Assembly: GCA_041494445.1 (NCBI GenBank)
Contig: JBGQAU010000001.1
Location: 1 to 64,000 of the forward strand
Direction: 5' to 3'
DNA: 64,000 bases
Source: JAIQFR01 sp041494445
GTDB taxonomy: Bacteria; Acidobacteriota; Polarisedimenticolia; Polarisedimenticolales; JAIQFR01
Shown: one piece after another, positions 41,462 through 50,183 of the stretch
Numbering within the stretch: the stretch's first letter is position 1
Layout: the number at the start of each line of letters is the position of its first letter
Notes under the pieces: model-generated
Seen by the model: only the letters and a program-made list of their open reading frames with translations
Told to the model about the DNA's origin: nothing
Database searches by the model: none
Made by a program: the position numbers and the translations under genes

Positions 41462-42313
41462 TTGAGCGTGTCCGGGATCGAACCTCGCATCGAGGCGCGC
41501 CAGCGGTTCGCCGCCCTGGTGAGCGGGAAGGACGATTTCGACCTCCTCGAGGCGTGCCTTCTCGTGGCCGCAGAGGAATACCCGCGCCTGGACATCGGGG
41601 CCGAGATCGCCCGTGTGGACGCGCTGGGGCGCGAGGCGCTGCCGAGGGTCGAGCCCCTCGCGAACTTCTTCGCGCGGCTCGACGCGCTCCGCACCTTCCT
41701 CTTCGAGGACCTCGGCTTCCGGGGGAACGCCGAACAGATCGACGACCCCCGCAATTCGTTTCTCAACGAGGTCCTGAACCGGCGCACCGGCATCCCGATC
41801 ACCCTCTCGGTCCTCTACGTGGAGGTGGCCCGGCGGGCACGGGTGGACGCCCGCGGCGTGGTCCTTCCCGGTCATTTCGTCGTGCGAGTCGGCGACGCGA
41901 CGCGGGCCACCTTCGTGGACCCGTACCACGGCGGCCACGTGATCACCGAGGACGACTGCCGCGAGCTGTCCGCACGGACCATGGGCCGCGCCTCGCTCTT
42001 CCGCCCCGAGATGCTCCTGGGGGCGAGCTCCGCCACGCTCCTGGCCCGTCTCCTGCAAAACCTCAAGCGGATCTACCTCGCGCGCGAGGACTACCCGCGC
42101 GCGCACGCCGCGGTGGACCGGCTCTTGATCGTCTCGCCGGACGACCACCGCGAGATCCGCGACCGCGGCTTCCTGCACGCTCACCTCGGCCGGACCGACG
42201 CCGCGGTGGCCGACCTCGAGTCCTACCTGAGCCTCGCGCCGCGCGCTCCCGACGCCGAATCCGTCCGCGGCCGCCTCGCCTGGCTCGTCCGCAAGACGTC
42301 GGAGATCAGTTAG
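41462..42313 (+). CDS. SirB1/transglutaminase-like family protein with TPR helices
   Basis: About 283 residues. The central SirB1 domain reads NSFLNEVLNRRTGIPITLSVLYVEVARRA, then GVVLPGHFVVRVG and VDPYHGGHVIT. The usual transglutaminase Cys is replaced, as in most bacterial SirB1 members, so it is probably not an enzyme. The C-terminal part holds TPR-like repeats (LARLLQNLKRIYLAREDYPR, RGFLHAHLGRTDAAVADLESYL). Function is unknown in detail. I prefer TTG 41462, which follows GAGGAGAAG; TTG 41414 and GTG 41468 are alternatives. Confidence 0.82.
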   Translation: MSVSGIEPRIEARQRFAALVSGKDDFDLLEACLLVAAEEYPRLDIGAEIARVDALGREALPRVEPLANFFARLDALRTFLFEDLGFRGNAEQIDDPRNSFLNEVLNRRTGIPITLSVLYVEVARRARVDARGVVLPGHFVVRVGDATRATFVDPYHGGHVITEDDCRELSARTMGRASLFRPEMLLGASSATLLARLLQNLKRIYLAREDYPRAHAAVDRLLIVSPDDHREIRDRGFLHAHLGRTDAAVADLESYLSLAPRAPDAESVRGRLAWLVRKTSEIS

Positions 42314-42331
42314 CCCCTGACTCCCCGGGGT

Positions 42332-42360
42332 TTGATCCGTCCTGCGCGATGAGACATAAT
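42332..42360 (+). promoter_or_regulatory. Sigma70-type promoter of korAB
   Basis: TTGATC (42332-42337), 17-bp spacer, CATAAT (42355-42360), 42 bp before the korA start codon and just after the end of the SirB1-like gene. Confidence 0.55.
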
Positions 42361-42402
42361 GGACCTGGTCGGTCCACTATTTGGGATTCGAGAAGGGAAG
42401 CC

Positions 42403-44256
42403 ATGGCCAGCGAGACGACATCCAACGGGACCAAGCCGGGCGTCGAGACGCTGGACCGCGTCGTGATCCGTTTCGCCGGCGACTCCGGCGACGGAATGCA
42501 GCTCACCGGGACGCAGTTCACCGCGACCGCCGCCATCGTCGGCAACGACCTCGCGACCTTCCCCGACTACCCCGCGGAGATCCGCGCTCCCGCCGGGACG
42601 CTGCCGGGCGTGTCGGGGTACCAGGTCAACTTCGCCTCGGAGGACATTTTCACGCCCGGCGACGCGCCGGACGTGCTGGTGGCGATGAACCCGGCGGCGC
42701 TCAAAGTCAATCTCAAGGACCTCAAGGCGGGTGGGATCCTCGTCGTGAACTCCGACGCGTTCCGGGAGTCCGACCTGGCGAAGGCGGGGTACCAGGGGAA
42801 CCCGCTCGAGGACGGCTCCCTCGACGGCTACCGCCTGGTCCGGGTCGAGATGAACCGCCTCACGCGCTCGGCGCTCGAGGGAACCGGGCTGCCGCAGCGG
42901 ACGATGGACCGCTCGAAGAACTTCTTCGCCCTCGGGATGATGTACTACCTGTACAACCGGCCTCTCGAGGTCTCCCTGCGGTGGATCGAGGAGAAGTTCG
43001 CCTCAGAGCCGGAGATCGCGGCGGCCAACCGGCTCGCGCTCAAGGCGGGGTACGCGTACTGCGAGGCGAGCGAGATCTTCCACGACACCTACGAGGTCCC
43101 GGCGGCCCGCCTGGCACCGGGCACGTACCGCAACGTGAACGGGAACCAGGCGCTCGCGTTGGGGTTCGTGGCCGCGTCGCGGAAGAGCGGGCTTCCGCTC
43201 TTCCAGGGGTCGTACCCGATCACGCCGGCATCGGACATCCTGCACGAGCTGGCCGCGTACAAGAATTTCGGCGTGATCACGTTCCAGGCGGAGGACGAGA
43301 TCGCGGCGATCGGCGCGGCGCTGGGCGCCTCGTTCGCGGGGTCGCTCGCGATCACGACCACGAGCGGGCCGGGCCTCGCCCTCAAGAGCGAGTTCGTCGG
43401 GCTCGCCGTGATGGTCGAGCTGCCGCTCGTGGTGGTGGACATCCAGCGCGGCGGCCCTTCGACGGGCCTTCCGACCAAGACCGAGCAGGCCGACCTCCTC
43501 CAGGCGCTCCACGGCCGGCACGGCGAGGCCCCGTGCGTGGTGCTGGCCGCCCGCTCCCCCGCCGACTGTTTCGAGTGCGCTTACGAGGCAAGCCGCCTCG
43601 CGGTCCGGCACATGACGCCGGTGCTGCTCCTCTCGGACGGGTTCATCGCGAACGGCGCCGAGCCCTGGCGCATTCCGGCGGTCGAGGATCTCCCGCCGAT
43701 CCCGGTCGCCTTCCGCACCGATCCCGAAGGGTTCCTGCCGTACGCCCGCGACCCCGAGACCCTGGCCCGTCCCTGGGCGATACCCGGCACGCCGCGGCTT
43801 GAGCACCGGATCGGGGGGCTCGAGAAGTCGGACGGGGCCGGAAACGTCTCGTACGAGCCGCTGAACCACGAGCGGATGGTCCGCCTGAGGGCCGAGAAGA
43901 TCGCGCGGGTCGCCCTCGATATCCCGCCCGCGAGTCCCTCGGGCGACCACGAGGGCGGCTTGCTCGTGGTCGGCTGGGGCTCCACGTACGGTTCGATCAC
44001 CGCGGCGGTCCGCCGCGCCCGCGCGGAGGGAAAGCGCGTGAGCCGTCTCCACCTGCGCTATCTCAATCCGCTCCCCTCGAACCTGGGCGAGGTGCTCTCA
44101 CAGTACGACAGGATCCTGGTCCCGGAGATGAACCTGGGCCAGCTCGCGTTCGTGCTCCGTGGCCGGTACCTGAGGGAGATCGTCTCCCAATCGAAAGTCG
44201 AGGGGCAGCCGTTCCGCGAGAGCGAGATCCTCGACCGCATCCGCGAGATCGCGTAG
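42403..44256 (+). CDS. korA: 2-oxoacid:ferredoxin oxidoreductase alpha subunit (fused gamma-alpha)
   Basis: A 617-residue subunit of KorAB, which oxidatively decarboxylates 2-oxoglutarate (or another 2-oxoacid) to acyl-CoA with ferredoxin. The N-terminal about 200 residues are the gamma domain (RFAGDSGDGMQLTGTQFTAT, PAEIRAPAGT). The alpha domain follows with NGNQALALGFVAA, SYPITPASDILHEL, FQAEDEIAAIGAALGASFAG and ITTTSGPGLALKSE. The C-terminal domain III has VVGWGSTYGSI. The type with the gamma part fused ahead of alpha and no separate ferredoxin subunit is common in aerobes and in reverse or oxidative TCA cycles. Start ATG 42403 follows GAAGGGAAG. Its partner gene begins 9 bp downstream. Confidence 0.94.
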   Translation: MASETTSNGTKPGVETLDRVVIRFAGDSGDGMQLTGTQFTATAAIVGNDLATFPDYPAEIRAPAGTLPGVSGYQVNFASEDIFTPGDAPDVLVAMNPAALKVNLKDLKAGGILVVNSDAFRESDLAKAGYQGNPLEDGSLDGYRLVRVEMNRLTRSALEGTGLPQRTMDRSKNFFALGMMYYLYNRPLEVSLRWIEEKFASEPEIAAANRLALKAGYAYCEASEIFHDTYEVPAARLAPGTYRNVNGNQALALGFVAASRKSGLPLFQGSYPITPASDILHELAAYKNFGVITFQAEDEIAAIGAALGASFAGSLAITTTSGPGLALKSEFVGLAVMVELPLVVVDIQRGGPSTGLPTKTEQADLLQALHGRHGEAPCVVLAARSPADCFECAYEASRLAVRHMTPVLLLSDGFIANGAEPWRIPAVEDLPPIPVAFRTDPEGFLPYARDPETLARPWAIPGTPRLEHRIGGLEKSDGAGNVSYEPLNHERMVRLRAEKIARVALDIPPASPSGDHEGGLLVVGWGSTYGSITAAVRRARAEGKRVSRLHLRYLNPLPSNLGEVLSQYDRILVPEMNLGQLAFVLRGRYLREIVSQSKVEGQPFRESEILDRIREIA

Positions 44257-44265
44257 GAGGCCGGC

Positions 44266-45279
44266 ATGGGCGCGCCGACGGCTCTGACGAAGAAGGACTT
44301 CGTTTCCGACCAGGAGGTCCGCTGGTGTCCGGGGTGCGGGGACTACGCGATCCTGAGCGCGGCCCAGCAGGTCTTCCCCGAACTGGGCGTCCCTCGCGAG
44401 AGGTTCGTGGTGGTCTCGGGGATCGGCTGCTCGAGTCGCTTCCCGTACTACATGAACACTTACGGCTTCCACGCCATCCATGGCCGCGCGCCCGCGATCG
44501 CCACCGGCATCAAGATCGCGAACCCCGACCTTTCGGTCTGGATCGCGACCGGGGACGGCGATGCGCTGTCTATCGGCGGGAACCATGTGATCCACACGCT
44601 CCGCCGCAACCTCGACATCAAGATCCTGATGTTCAACAACCGGATCTACGGACTGACCAAGGGGCAGCTTTCGCCGACCTCCGAGATGGGTAAGAAGACG
44701 AAGTCGACACCGTACGGCTCCGTCGATCGTCCGTTCAACCCCGTCGCCCTGGCGCTGGGCGCCGACGCGACCTTCGTCGCCCGGAGCGTGGACGTCAACG
44801 CGCCGCACCTCAAGGAGGTGATCCGCGCGGCCGCCGACCATCGGGGCGCCGCGTTCGTCGAGATCCTCCAGAACTGCAACATCTTCAACGACGGCGCCTG
44901 GAGCGAGTTCCGTGAGAAGGATCGGCGGGACGAGCACGTGGTTGAGCTCCGGCAGGGGGAGCCGCTCGTGTTCGGGAAGAGCCGCGATCGGGGGATAAGG
45001 CTCGCAGGTTGCCACCGGCCGGAAGTCGTGACGCTGGGGAGCGGCGTCACAGAGAAGGACCTGCTCGTGCACGACGAGCAGGCCCCCCTCGGTTATGCGT
45101 TCATGCTCGCGCACATGCAGCCGCCGGAGTTCCCGCTCCCGATCGGGGTATTCCGCCGTGCCGTGCTTCCGACGCTCGAGGCCGCGATCCACGAGCAGAT
45201 CGGCGCCATCACGGCGAAGAAGGGTCCGGGCGACCTCGGGAAGCTGCTGCGCTCGGGCGACGTGTGGGAGGTCAAGTAG
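44266..45279 (+). CDS. korB: 2-oxoacid:ferredoxin oxidoreductase beta subunit
   Basis: A 337-residue TPP-binding subunit. Cluster and cofactor motifs: VRWCPGCGDYAIL with two of the [4Fe-4S] cysteines, GIGCSSRFPYYMNTYGFHAIHGRAPAIATG, the TPP/Mg site ATGDGDALSIGGNH and FNNRIYGLTKGQLSPTS, and NCNIFND with another cysteine. The STPYGSVDRPFNPV region sets substrate preference and is typical of 2-oxoglutarate-type enzymes. Fe-S clusters pass electrons to ferredoxin. Translated right after korA (9-bp gap with GGAGG). Confidence 0.94.
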   Translation: MGAPTALTKKDFVSDQEVRWCPGCGDYAILSAAQQVFPELGVPRERFVVVSGIGCSSRFPYYMNTYGFHAIHGRAPAIATGIKIANPDLSVWIATGDGDALSIGGNHVIHTLRRNLDIKILMFNNRIYGLTKGQLSPTSEMGKKTKSTPYGSVDRPFNPVALALGADATFVARSVDVNAPHLKEVIRAAADHRGAAFVEILQNCNIFNDGAWSEFREKDRRDEHVVELRQGEPLVFGKSRDRGIRLAGCHRPEVVTLGSGVTEKDLLVHDEQAPLGYAFMLAHMQPPEFPLPIGVFRRAVLPTLEAAIHEQIGAITAKKGPGDLGKLLRSGDVWEVK

Positions 45280-45311
45280 GCGGCGCCCGAGCGGGGCCTC
45301 TCAGACGCGAC

Positions 45312-45929
45312 TCACGGCGCCGCGGCTCCGGACGCGCGGACGGAACCTCTCCCGTGCACGATCTCAAAGTCGAAGCGGATGTCCAGGTAGACCGGTACCA
45401 GCTCCATCGACGTGGCACGTCTGTAGTCGGGCTTGCCGTCCCCGTCGAGATCGTTCCCTTCCTCGGTCCGGAGGAGCACCGCCGGCTCGAACTTCCAAGC
45501 CCCCACCGCGGCCTCCGCGGAGCCCCGGAACTCGTCGGCGAACGGGCCCTCCATCTCGGGAACCAGCGGGCTGGGGCCGATGGTCTCGACATCTCCCCTG
45601 GGGCCGACAACGAAGCGCAGTCCGGCGTGGCCGCCGGCGCCGGCGGCCAGCGCGACGGCGGGGTACTCCGGCATTCGGTTATCGCTCCTCGGCTCCGGAG
45701 GACGGAGTTCGGTGTCGGCCGGCAAGGCGAGGGCAGGGTTCTTCGGATCGAACACGAACCTCGAGGTCGCCCGTCCGCGGAGGTCGGGGACGGTCGGTCG
45801 AGCCCCGGCATCCCCGCGGGAGCGCCCCCGGGCCGCGCAACCTGAGTCGAGCGACACGACGAGCAGCAAGGAAGCGAGCGGCGCGGCGGCGCGTGAGAAG
45901 CAGCGGGGATGCCAAGAGCGGGGTCGCAT
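45312..45929 (-). CDS. Lipoprotein with TonB C-terminal-like domain
   Basis: A 205-residue protein. The N-terminus is a long signal ending LLLVVSLDSGCAARG, a lipoprotein-like site. The rest resembles the beta-alpha-beta TonB_C fold: MPEYPAVALAAGAGGHAGLRFVVGPRGDVETIG, then AVGAWKFEPAVL. The usual periplasmic Pro-rich linker is missing. Also present is a short NDLDGDGKPDY stretch reminiscent of a calcium-binding loop. Last gene of a four-gene operon with an ECF sigma factor; it follows the other TonB_C gene by 4 bp. Function unknown. Confidence 0.65.
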   Translation of the reverse strand: MRPRSWHPRCFSRAAAPLASLLLVVSLDSGCAARGRSRGDAGARPTVPDLRGRATSRFVFDPKNPALALPADTELRPPEPRSDNRMPEYPAVALAAGAGGHAGLRFVVGPRGDVETIGPSPLVPEMEGPFADEFRGSAEAAVGAWKFEPAVLLRTEEGNDLDGDGKPDYRRATSMELVPVYLDIRFDFEIVHGRGSVRASGAAAP

Positions 45930-45933
45930 GGCC

Positions 45934-46878
45934 TCAGCTCAGCGTGAACTCGATCTGGATCGTGAAGTAGATCGGCACCGCTCGGCCGTCGAAGCGGGCC
46001 GGCTCGTAGCGCCACTGCTGCACCGCCTCCACCGAAGCGGCGGCGAGATCCTCGCAGCCAGGCGGCACGCGCAGCACCTGCACCGCCCGTGGAACCCCCT
46101 CGGTGTCGATCACCGCTTGCAGCAGGATCCGGCCGCTCCTCTTTTCCTTGCGGGCCGTTTTCGGGTACACCGGGTCGACCTTGCGAATCCGATTGGGCGG
46201 CTCGACGCGGAGGTCCCCGGTAAGGACCTCGATCTTCTGCACCCGCTCCAGCCGCTCCCTCACCGCTTCCGAATCCATAGGCGTCACGGCAACGACGATC
46301 CACTCCCCGTCGATCGGCGACGGGGCCGCGATCGCCACCGTCCGCTCGCTTCCGGCCAGTAGGCGCGCCTCGGCCAGAGGCTGCCCCTTCCCGCCGGGGC
46401 CGTCGATCGTCAGGGAGATCTCGTGGATGCGGTCGGGACCCGCGGGCGCTTCGGCCAAGAATCGCAGCTCGGCCCAGGTCTGCCCCGGGTAGATCGTCCC
46501 TTCGAATCGCGCCTCGCCGCTAGAGTCGGGGCTGACGATGAAGCCGGTCACCGCTTCGGCCCGTTCTCCACCCAACACTCGCGCGAGCGCATCAATCTGC
46601 CCGGGCGTTCCCCAGGCCTCCTCGTCGGGCAGGACGATCGGCGTCCCGCAGAACTTCGCGCATCCGTACCCCACGCCGCGCGGCGAGGCGGTTCCCGCGA
46701 CCCGCACCACGCGCAGGTGGTACGCGAAGCGCGTGGGGTCTTGGCTCCCTCCCGCCCCCGTCGGGGGCGCGCCCGTCGTCCCCTGTCGTTCCGACGCCCC
46801 GAGCCCGACCCCGGCCGCCAGCGCGATCCCGGTGACCGTCAGCCATGCGATGCCCGCGACCTTCGCCACCTTTCTCAT
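45934..46878 (-). CDS. Exported TonB family (TonB_C domain) protein
   Basis: A 314-residue protein with a signal or N-terminal anchor (about residues 8-28). The C-terminal about 90 residues match TonB_C: KVDPVYPKTARKEKRSGRIL, LQAVIDTEGVPRAVQVLRV and AVQQWRYEPARFDGRAVPIY. The middle about 170 residues form an extra domain with two cysteines (GYGCAKFCGTP) and beta strands. Without an ExbBD pair or receptor nearby, it may act as an envelope sensor of the sigma operon more than as an energy transducer (inference). It overlaps the anti-sigma-like gene by 4 bp. Confidence 0.78.
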   Translation of the reverse strand: MRKVAKVAGIAWLTVTGIALAAGVGLGASERQGTTGAPPTGAGGSQDPTRFAYHLRVVRVAGTASPRGVGYGCAKFCGTPIVLPDEEAWGTPGQIDALARVLGGERAEAVTGFIVSPDSSGEARFEGTIYPGQTWAELRFLAEAPAGPDRIHEISLTIDGPGGKGQPLAEARLLAGSERTVAIAAPSPIDGEWIVVAVTPMDSEAVRERLERVQKIEVLTGDLRVEPPNRIRKVDPVYPKTARKEKRSGRILLQAVIDTEGVPRAVQVLRVPPGCEDLAAASVEAVQQWRYEPARFDGRAVPIYFTIQIEFTLS

Positions 46879-47213
46879 CGGATGCCCCCCTCCGAACGCG
46901 GCTCGGGCGTCGCGCCCGGGACCGCGACGACCACGATCGATCCGGCCGCCGGCGAGTCGATCACCCTGACCCGAGCGTCGCGGCCTCCGAGACGCAACGC
47001 GAGCACTTCGACGGGCGCGCGCGGGTGCTGCGGCACCTCCCGGGGAAGCAAGAAGCGTCCCGCGACGAGCACCGCCACGAGAGCCGCCGCCGCCGCGAGC
47101 CCCCAGACGATGGGTCGCGCCGCCTTCGGCCGCCGCCGGGGCGGAGGCAGCGAGGCGGCGACCTCCGTCACGACTTCCCTGAGCAGCCCGATTCCGTCCC
47201 GCTCTTCGTTCAT
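46875..47213 (-). CDS. Small single-pass membrane protein, probable anti-sigma factor
   Basis: A 112-residue protein: a short N-terminal cytoplasmic helix (MNEERDGIGLLREVVTEV), a basic stretch (PPPRRRPKAARP), one TM helix (about 34-52) and a periplasmic domain of about 60 residues. No zinc-finger anti-sigma motif is present. Location decides the assignment: it overlaps the ECF sigma gene by 4 bp (ATGA) upstream and the TonB_C gene by 4 bp downstream. A membrane anti-sigma is the usual gene in this place. Confidence 0.6.
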   Translation of the reverse strand: MNEERDGIGLLREVVTEVAASLPPPRRRPKAARPIVWGLAAAAALVAVLVAGRFLLPREVPQHPRAPVEVLALRLGGRDARVRVIDSPAAGSIVVVAVPGATPEPRSEGGIR

Positions 47214-47800
47214 CGACGTGCCTCCAACGGCGGCCGGACCTCGAGGGCGGCGCGGGCGAGGCGAGCGCGGGCGTCCCGCGCGATGGACCGCACGCCTCCC
47301 GCCGTGATACCGAGCAACCGGCCCGTGTCCTCGGCCGTGAGCTCGCCGATCTCGTAGAGCGCGATCACCTCGCGCTGCCCCTCGGTGAGTGCACCGAGGA
47401 GTCGAGTCAGCGTGAGCCGCGCCTCGACGGCGTCCATCGGCCGCGGCCTCGCACCCCACCGGATCAGGACGCCGAAGCGCTCGGCCAGTCTCCGGCGACG
47501 CCGCTCCGCGCGAAACGAGTTCCTTGCCCGCCGGACGAGGGACGTGGAGAGCCACGCCTCGATGGTCCCCTTCCCCGGATCGAACGATTCCAGCCGCCGG
47601 TGCGCAGCGAAGAGCGCGTCCTGAACGAGGTCCGGCACGTCGTCCGGCGGGATGCCGATCGCCAGCGCGACTCGCGAGAGGCGCGGCCGCAACGCCGCCC
47701 AGAGCCGATCCGCCGCCCCGGCGTCGCCCTGCCTCGCCCGGAGCGCGAGGGCCGTGAGATCCTCTTTTTTCGGACCCGGCAGGTCGTTGCTCGGTGCCAT
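47210..47800 (-). CDS. ECF-type RNA polymerase sigma factor
   Basis: About 196 residues. Region 2: LSRVALAIGIPPDDVPDLVQDALFAAHRRL and GTIEAWLSTSLVRRARNSFR (region 2.3-2.4). Region 4: LLGALTEGQREVIALYEIGELTAEDTGRLLGITAGGVRSIARDAR is the -35-binding helix-turn-helix. I chose ATG 47800, with GGAGGCGGCA upstream, over a longer frame that would run into the divergent promoter region. First gene of the operon sigma / anti-sigma-like / TonB_C / TonB_C. The intergenic gap of 133 bp to the divergent repeat-protein gene may hold promoters for both. Confidence 0.88.
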   Translation of the reverse strand: MAPSNDLPGPKKEDLTALALRARQGDAGAADRLWAALRPRLSRVALAIGIPPDDVPDLVQDALFAAHRRLESFDPGKGTIEAWLSTSLVRRARNSFRAERRRRRLAERFGVLIRWGARPRPMDAVEARLTLTRLLGALTEGQREVIALYEIGELTAEDTGRLLGITAGGVRSIARDARARLARAALEVRPPLEARR

Positions 47801-47933
47801 TGCCGCCTCCGAGCGGGCCGCCCATCCCCGCCGCCTCGATCCTTCATACACCGGAACCGGGGGAAACGTGCGGGGTCGCCGTCGTCCTCCGGAACGGTGA
47901 TATGTTTCGGCACCCCCAACGGAGGCCGGACAC

Positions 47934-50174
47934 ATGACCATCCGCCCCCTTCCCCGCCGCCTCGCGGTCCTCGCCGGGGCTCTTGCTCTCTCCGCGGTCC
48001 TCGCGACCGCCCGCGGCGCATCATCGACCGCGCCTCACCCCGCCGACCCTCTCGACGACGCGCTCGCATCGGCTGGAATCCCGCCCGGCCGGCTCGGATT
48101 CGAGCCCGAGGGGACGTGGCTCCGATACCCGGACCCGCGGCAGGTGCCGTACGTCAACCGGATGTTCTCCGACCTGTTCGCGCATCCGGACAGGATCGAC
48201 GACACGCTCCGGCTGATGGCGCAAGCGGCGCGCGACTTCCTGTCGCCCGCCTACCGCACCGCCAAGGACGACGGGCTGTTCCGCGCCGCGTACTTCACCG
48301 GCTGGGACCTCAGGCTCTCGGGGCACCGCGAGTACACGGCGGCGCTCGACGACAAGGCTCCCGCGGGTCCCGGCGCCGAGGACCCGCTCGTTTTCGCGGT
48401 GGAGCGGCTCTACCGCGACCTGGGCCTCCCCTTCGACCTCGTCCGCCTCGACAAACCGGCCGACTTCCCGCGCCACCGGGAGGACGCGAGGACGGCGGCG
48501 GCGAAGCTCGATCCCGAGCTTCGGGCCATCGTCGCCCAGGCGGTGCTCGACCTCGCCGACGCGCTCCGATGGCACCGGATCGCCTTCGCGAAGGTCGACG
48601 GGAAGGACATGATCGCGGTCGCGAAGCTCCGGGACCTGGGCGCGACGCAGTTCGACGGGATGGAGTACCACCCGGAGTGCGACCGAGTCGCGCGCGACCT
48701 GGACGAGCGGGCGCTGAACACCTCGTCTCGCAAGGTCGTCGCGGCGGGCGAGCGGCTCGTGAAATCGCTCCAGGCGTGGGTGGCGGCGACCAAGGCGGAT
48801 CTCGCGACGCAGCACTTCGACCTCGTCACCCCCGCGGGGCGGATCGTGGTGTCCGGGTCCGGGAACGACACTCACGAGGAGCCGGACCTCCTGCTCCTCG
48901 TGGACCTCGGCGGGGACGACGTGTACCGGGGCGGAATCGGGGGCAACACGCCTACGCAATCGGTCACGCTGGCCGTGGATCTCGCGGGGAACGACCGCTA
49001 CCTCGCGGAGGACGAGCGCTCGAACGCCCAGGGGAGCGGGATTCTCGGCACCGGCGTCCTGATCGACGCGGCCGGCGACGACGTTTACCGGGCATATGGC
49101 TCGTCGCAAGGATACGGCCTCTTCGGCACCGGGCTCCTCGCCGATCTCGCCGGCAACGACCGTTACGAGCTGACCGTGGAAGGCCAGGGGGCGGCGGAGT
49201 TCGGCGTCGGGCTGCTCTTCGATCTCGCGGGGAGCGACTCGTACCGGATCGTGAGCGGGGGCCAGGGGTTCGGCGGCGTGGGGAACGGCATCGGGACGCT
49301 GGTGGACCTCGGCGGGAACGACTCCTACTTCGCGGAGCCGGACTCGTCGAAGGCGTACCGTCCCGACGACCACTCGCAGCTCAAGGTCAACTACTCGTAC
49401 GCGCAGGGTGCGGCCGCGGGAAGGCGCGGTGACCTCGAGGACGGCCACTCGTGGGCGGGCGGCGTCGGCACGCTGATCGATCTCGGCGGGAACGACACCT
49501 ATCGCTCCGGGAACTGGTCGGCGGGCTCGGGGTACTGGTACGGGATCGGCTGGCTCTACGACGCGTCGGGCGACGATCTCTACAGCGCGTCGGTTTTCTC
49601 CCTCGCCTCCGGCGCGCACTTCTGCATCGGGGCGCTGATCGACGAGCGAGGGAACGACCGGTACGAGGGGTACGGCGACTCGCACACCGGCATGGCCTTC
49701 GGGCACGACTTCACGATAGCGCTCCTCTACGACGGCGCCGGGAACGACGTCTACCGCTACGGCGCCGACGGCTTCGGGTACGCGATCAACATGAGCCTCG
49801 CGATGCTCGTGGACGCGGGAGGCGACGACACGTACGTCCTCGACCGCGGGAAGGAAGGGTTCGGGGTCACGAACTTCACCGCGGCGGATCTCACGCCCAA
49901 CGTGACCCGGAACTATCTCGCCTGGCCGGTCGAGGTCGGGCTCTTCCTCGACGCCGGCGGGAAAGACCGGTATCTGGAGCGCGATCCCGCGACCGGACAG
50001 GAAGCCCCTTCGGCCGCGCGAAAGGACGGCGTGCGCATCCTGAGGCCCGCCTCCCCCGCTCGCGATGCGGACGGCCGGTACGCCGGGATCTTCTTCGACC
50101 GGCCCGGCGCGTCCCCGCGGCCGATCGATTGGTTCCGCTTCCGCTGGTCGCCGATGCCTGCGCCGGCCCAGTGA
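47934..50174 (+). CDS. Large secreted protein with twelve GNDxY repeats
   Basis: A 746-residue protein with a signal peptide (about 1-29). Residues about 30-300 are a helical domain without a match. From about residue 320 to 640 there are about a dozen units of 30-40 residues, each ending in DLGGNDxY or a variant: GGDDVYRG, AGNDRYLA, AGDDVYRA, AGNDRYEL, AGSDSYRI, GGNDSYFA, GGNDTYRS, SGDDLYSA, RGNDRYEG, AGNDVYRY, GGDDTYVL, GGKDRYLE. The Gly-Asn/Asp-Asp core recalls calcium-binding RTX loops, but the spacing is much longer than nine, which points to a parallel beta-solenoid, perhaps with calcium. It is divergent from the ECF sigma operon and could be its target. GGAGG precedes ATG 47934. Confidence 0.8.
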   Translation: MTIRPLPRRLAVLAGALALSAVLATARGASSTAPHPADPLDDALASAGIPPGRLGFEPEGTWLRYPDPRQVPYVNRMFSDLFAHPDRIDDTLRLMAQAARDFLSPAYRTAKDDGLFRAAYFTGWDLRLSGHREYTAALDDKAPAGPGAEDPLVFAVERLYRDLGLPFDLVRLDKPADFPRHREDARTAAAKLDPELRAIVAQAVLDLADALRWHRIAFAKVDGKDMIAVAKLRDLGATQFDGMEYHPECDRVARDLDERALNTSSRKVVAAGERLVKSLQAWVAATKADLATQHFDLVTPAGRIVVSGSGNDTHEEPDLLLLVDLGGDDVYRGGIGGNTPTQSVTLAVDLAGNDRYLAEDERSNAQGSGILGTGVLIDAAGDDVYRAYGSSQGYGLFGTGLLADLAGNDRYELTVEGQGAAEFGVGLLFDLAGSDSYRIVSGGQGFGGVGNGIGTLVDLGGNDSYFAEPDSSKAYRPDDHSQLKVNYSYAQGAAAGRRGDLEDGHSWAGGVGTLIDLGGNDTYRSGNWSAGSGYWYGIGWLYDASGDDLYSASVFSLASGAHFCIGALIDERGNDRYEGYGDSHTGMAFGHDFTIALLYDGAGNDVYRYGADGFGYAINMSLAMLVDAGGDDTYVLDRGKEGFGVTNFTAADLTPNVTRNYLAWPVEVGLFLDAGGKDRYLERDPATGQEAPSAARKDGVRILRPASPARDADGRYAGIFFDRPGASPRPIDWFRFRWSPMPAPAQ

Positions 50175-50183
50175 TCCGCGAGA

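Noticed and set aside
37858..41802. 1314-codon frame antisense to DUF1028 and penicillin acylase genes
   Set aside because: Runs across three real genes; shadow composition and no start signal.
48850..49850. Repeated sequence inside the GNDxY protein gene considered as DNA tandem repeat or CRISPR
   Set aside because: The periodicity is at protein level with divergent codons; there are no identical direct repeats of regular length separated by unique spacers.
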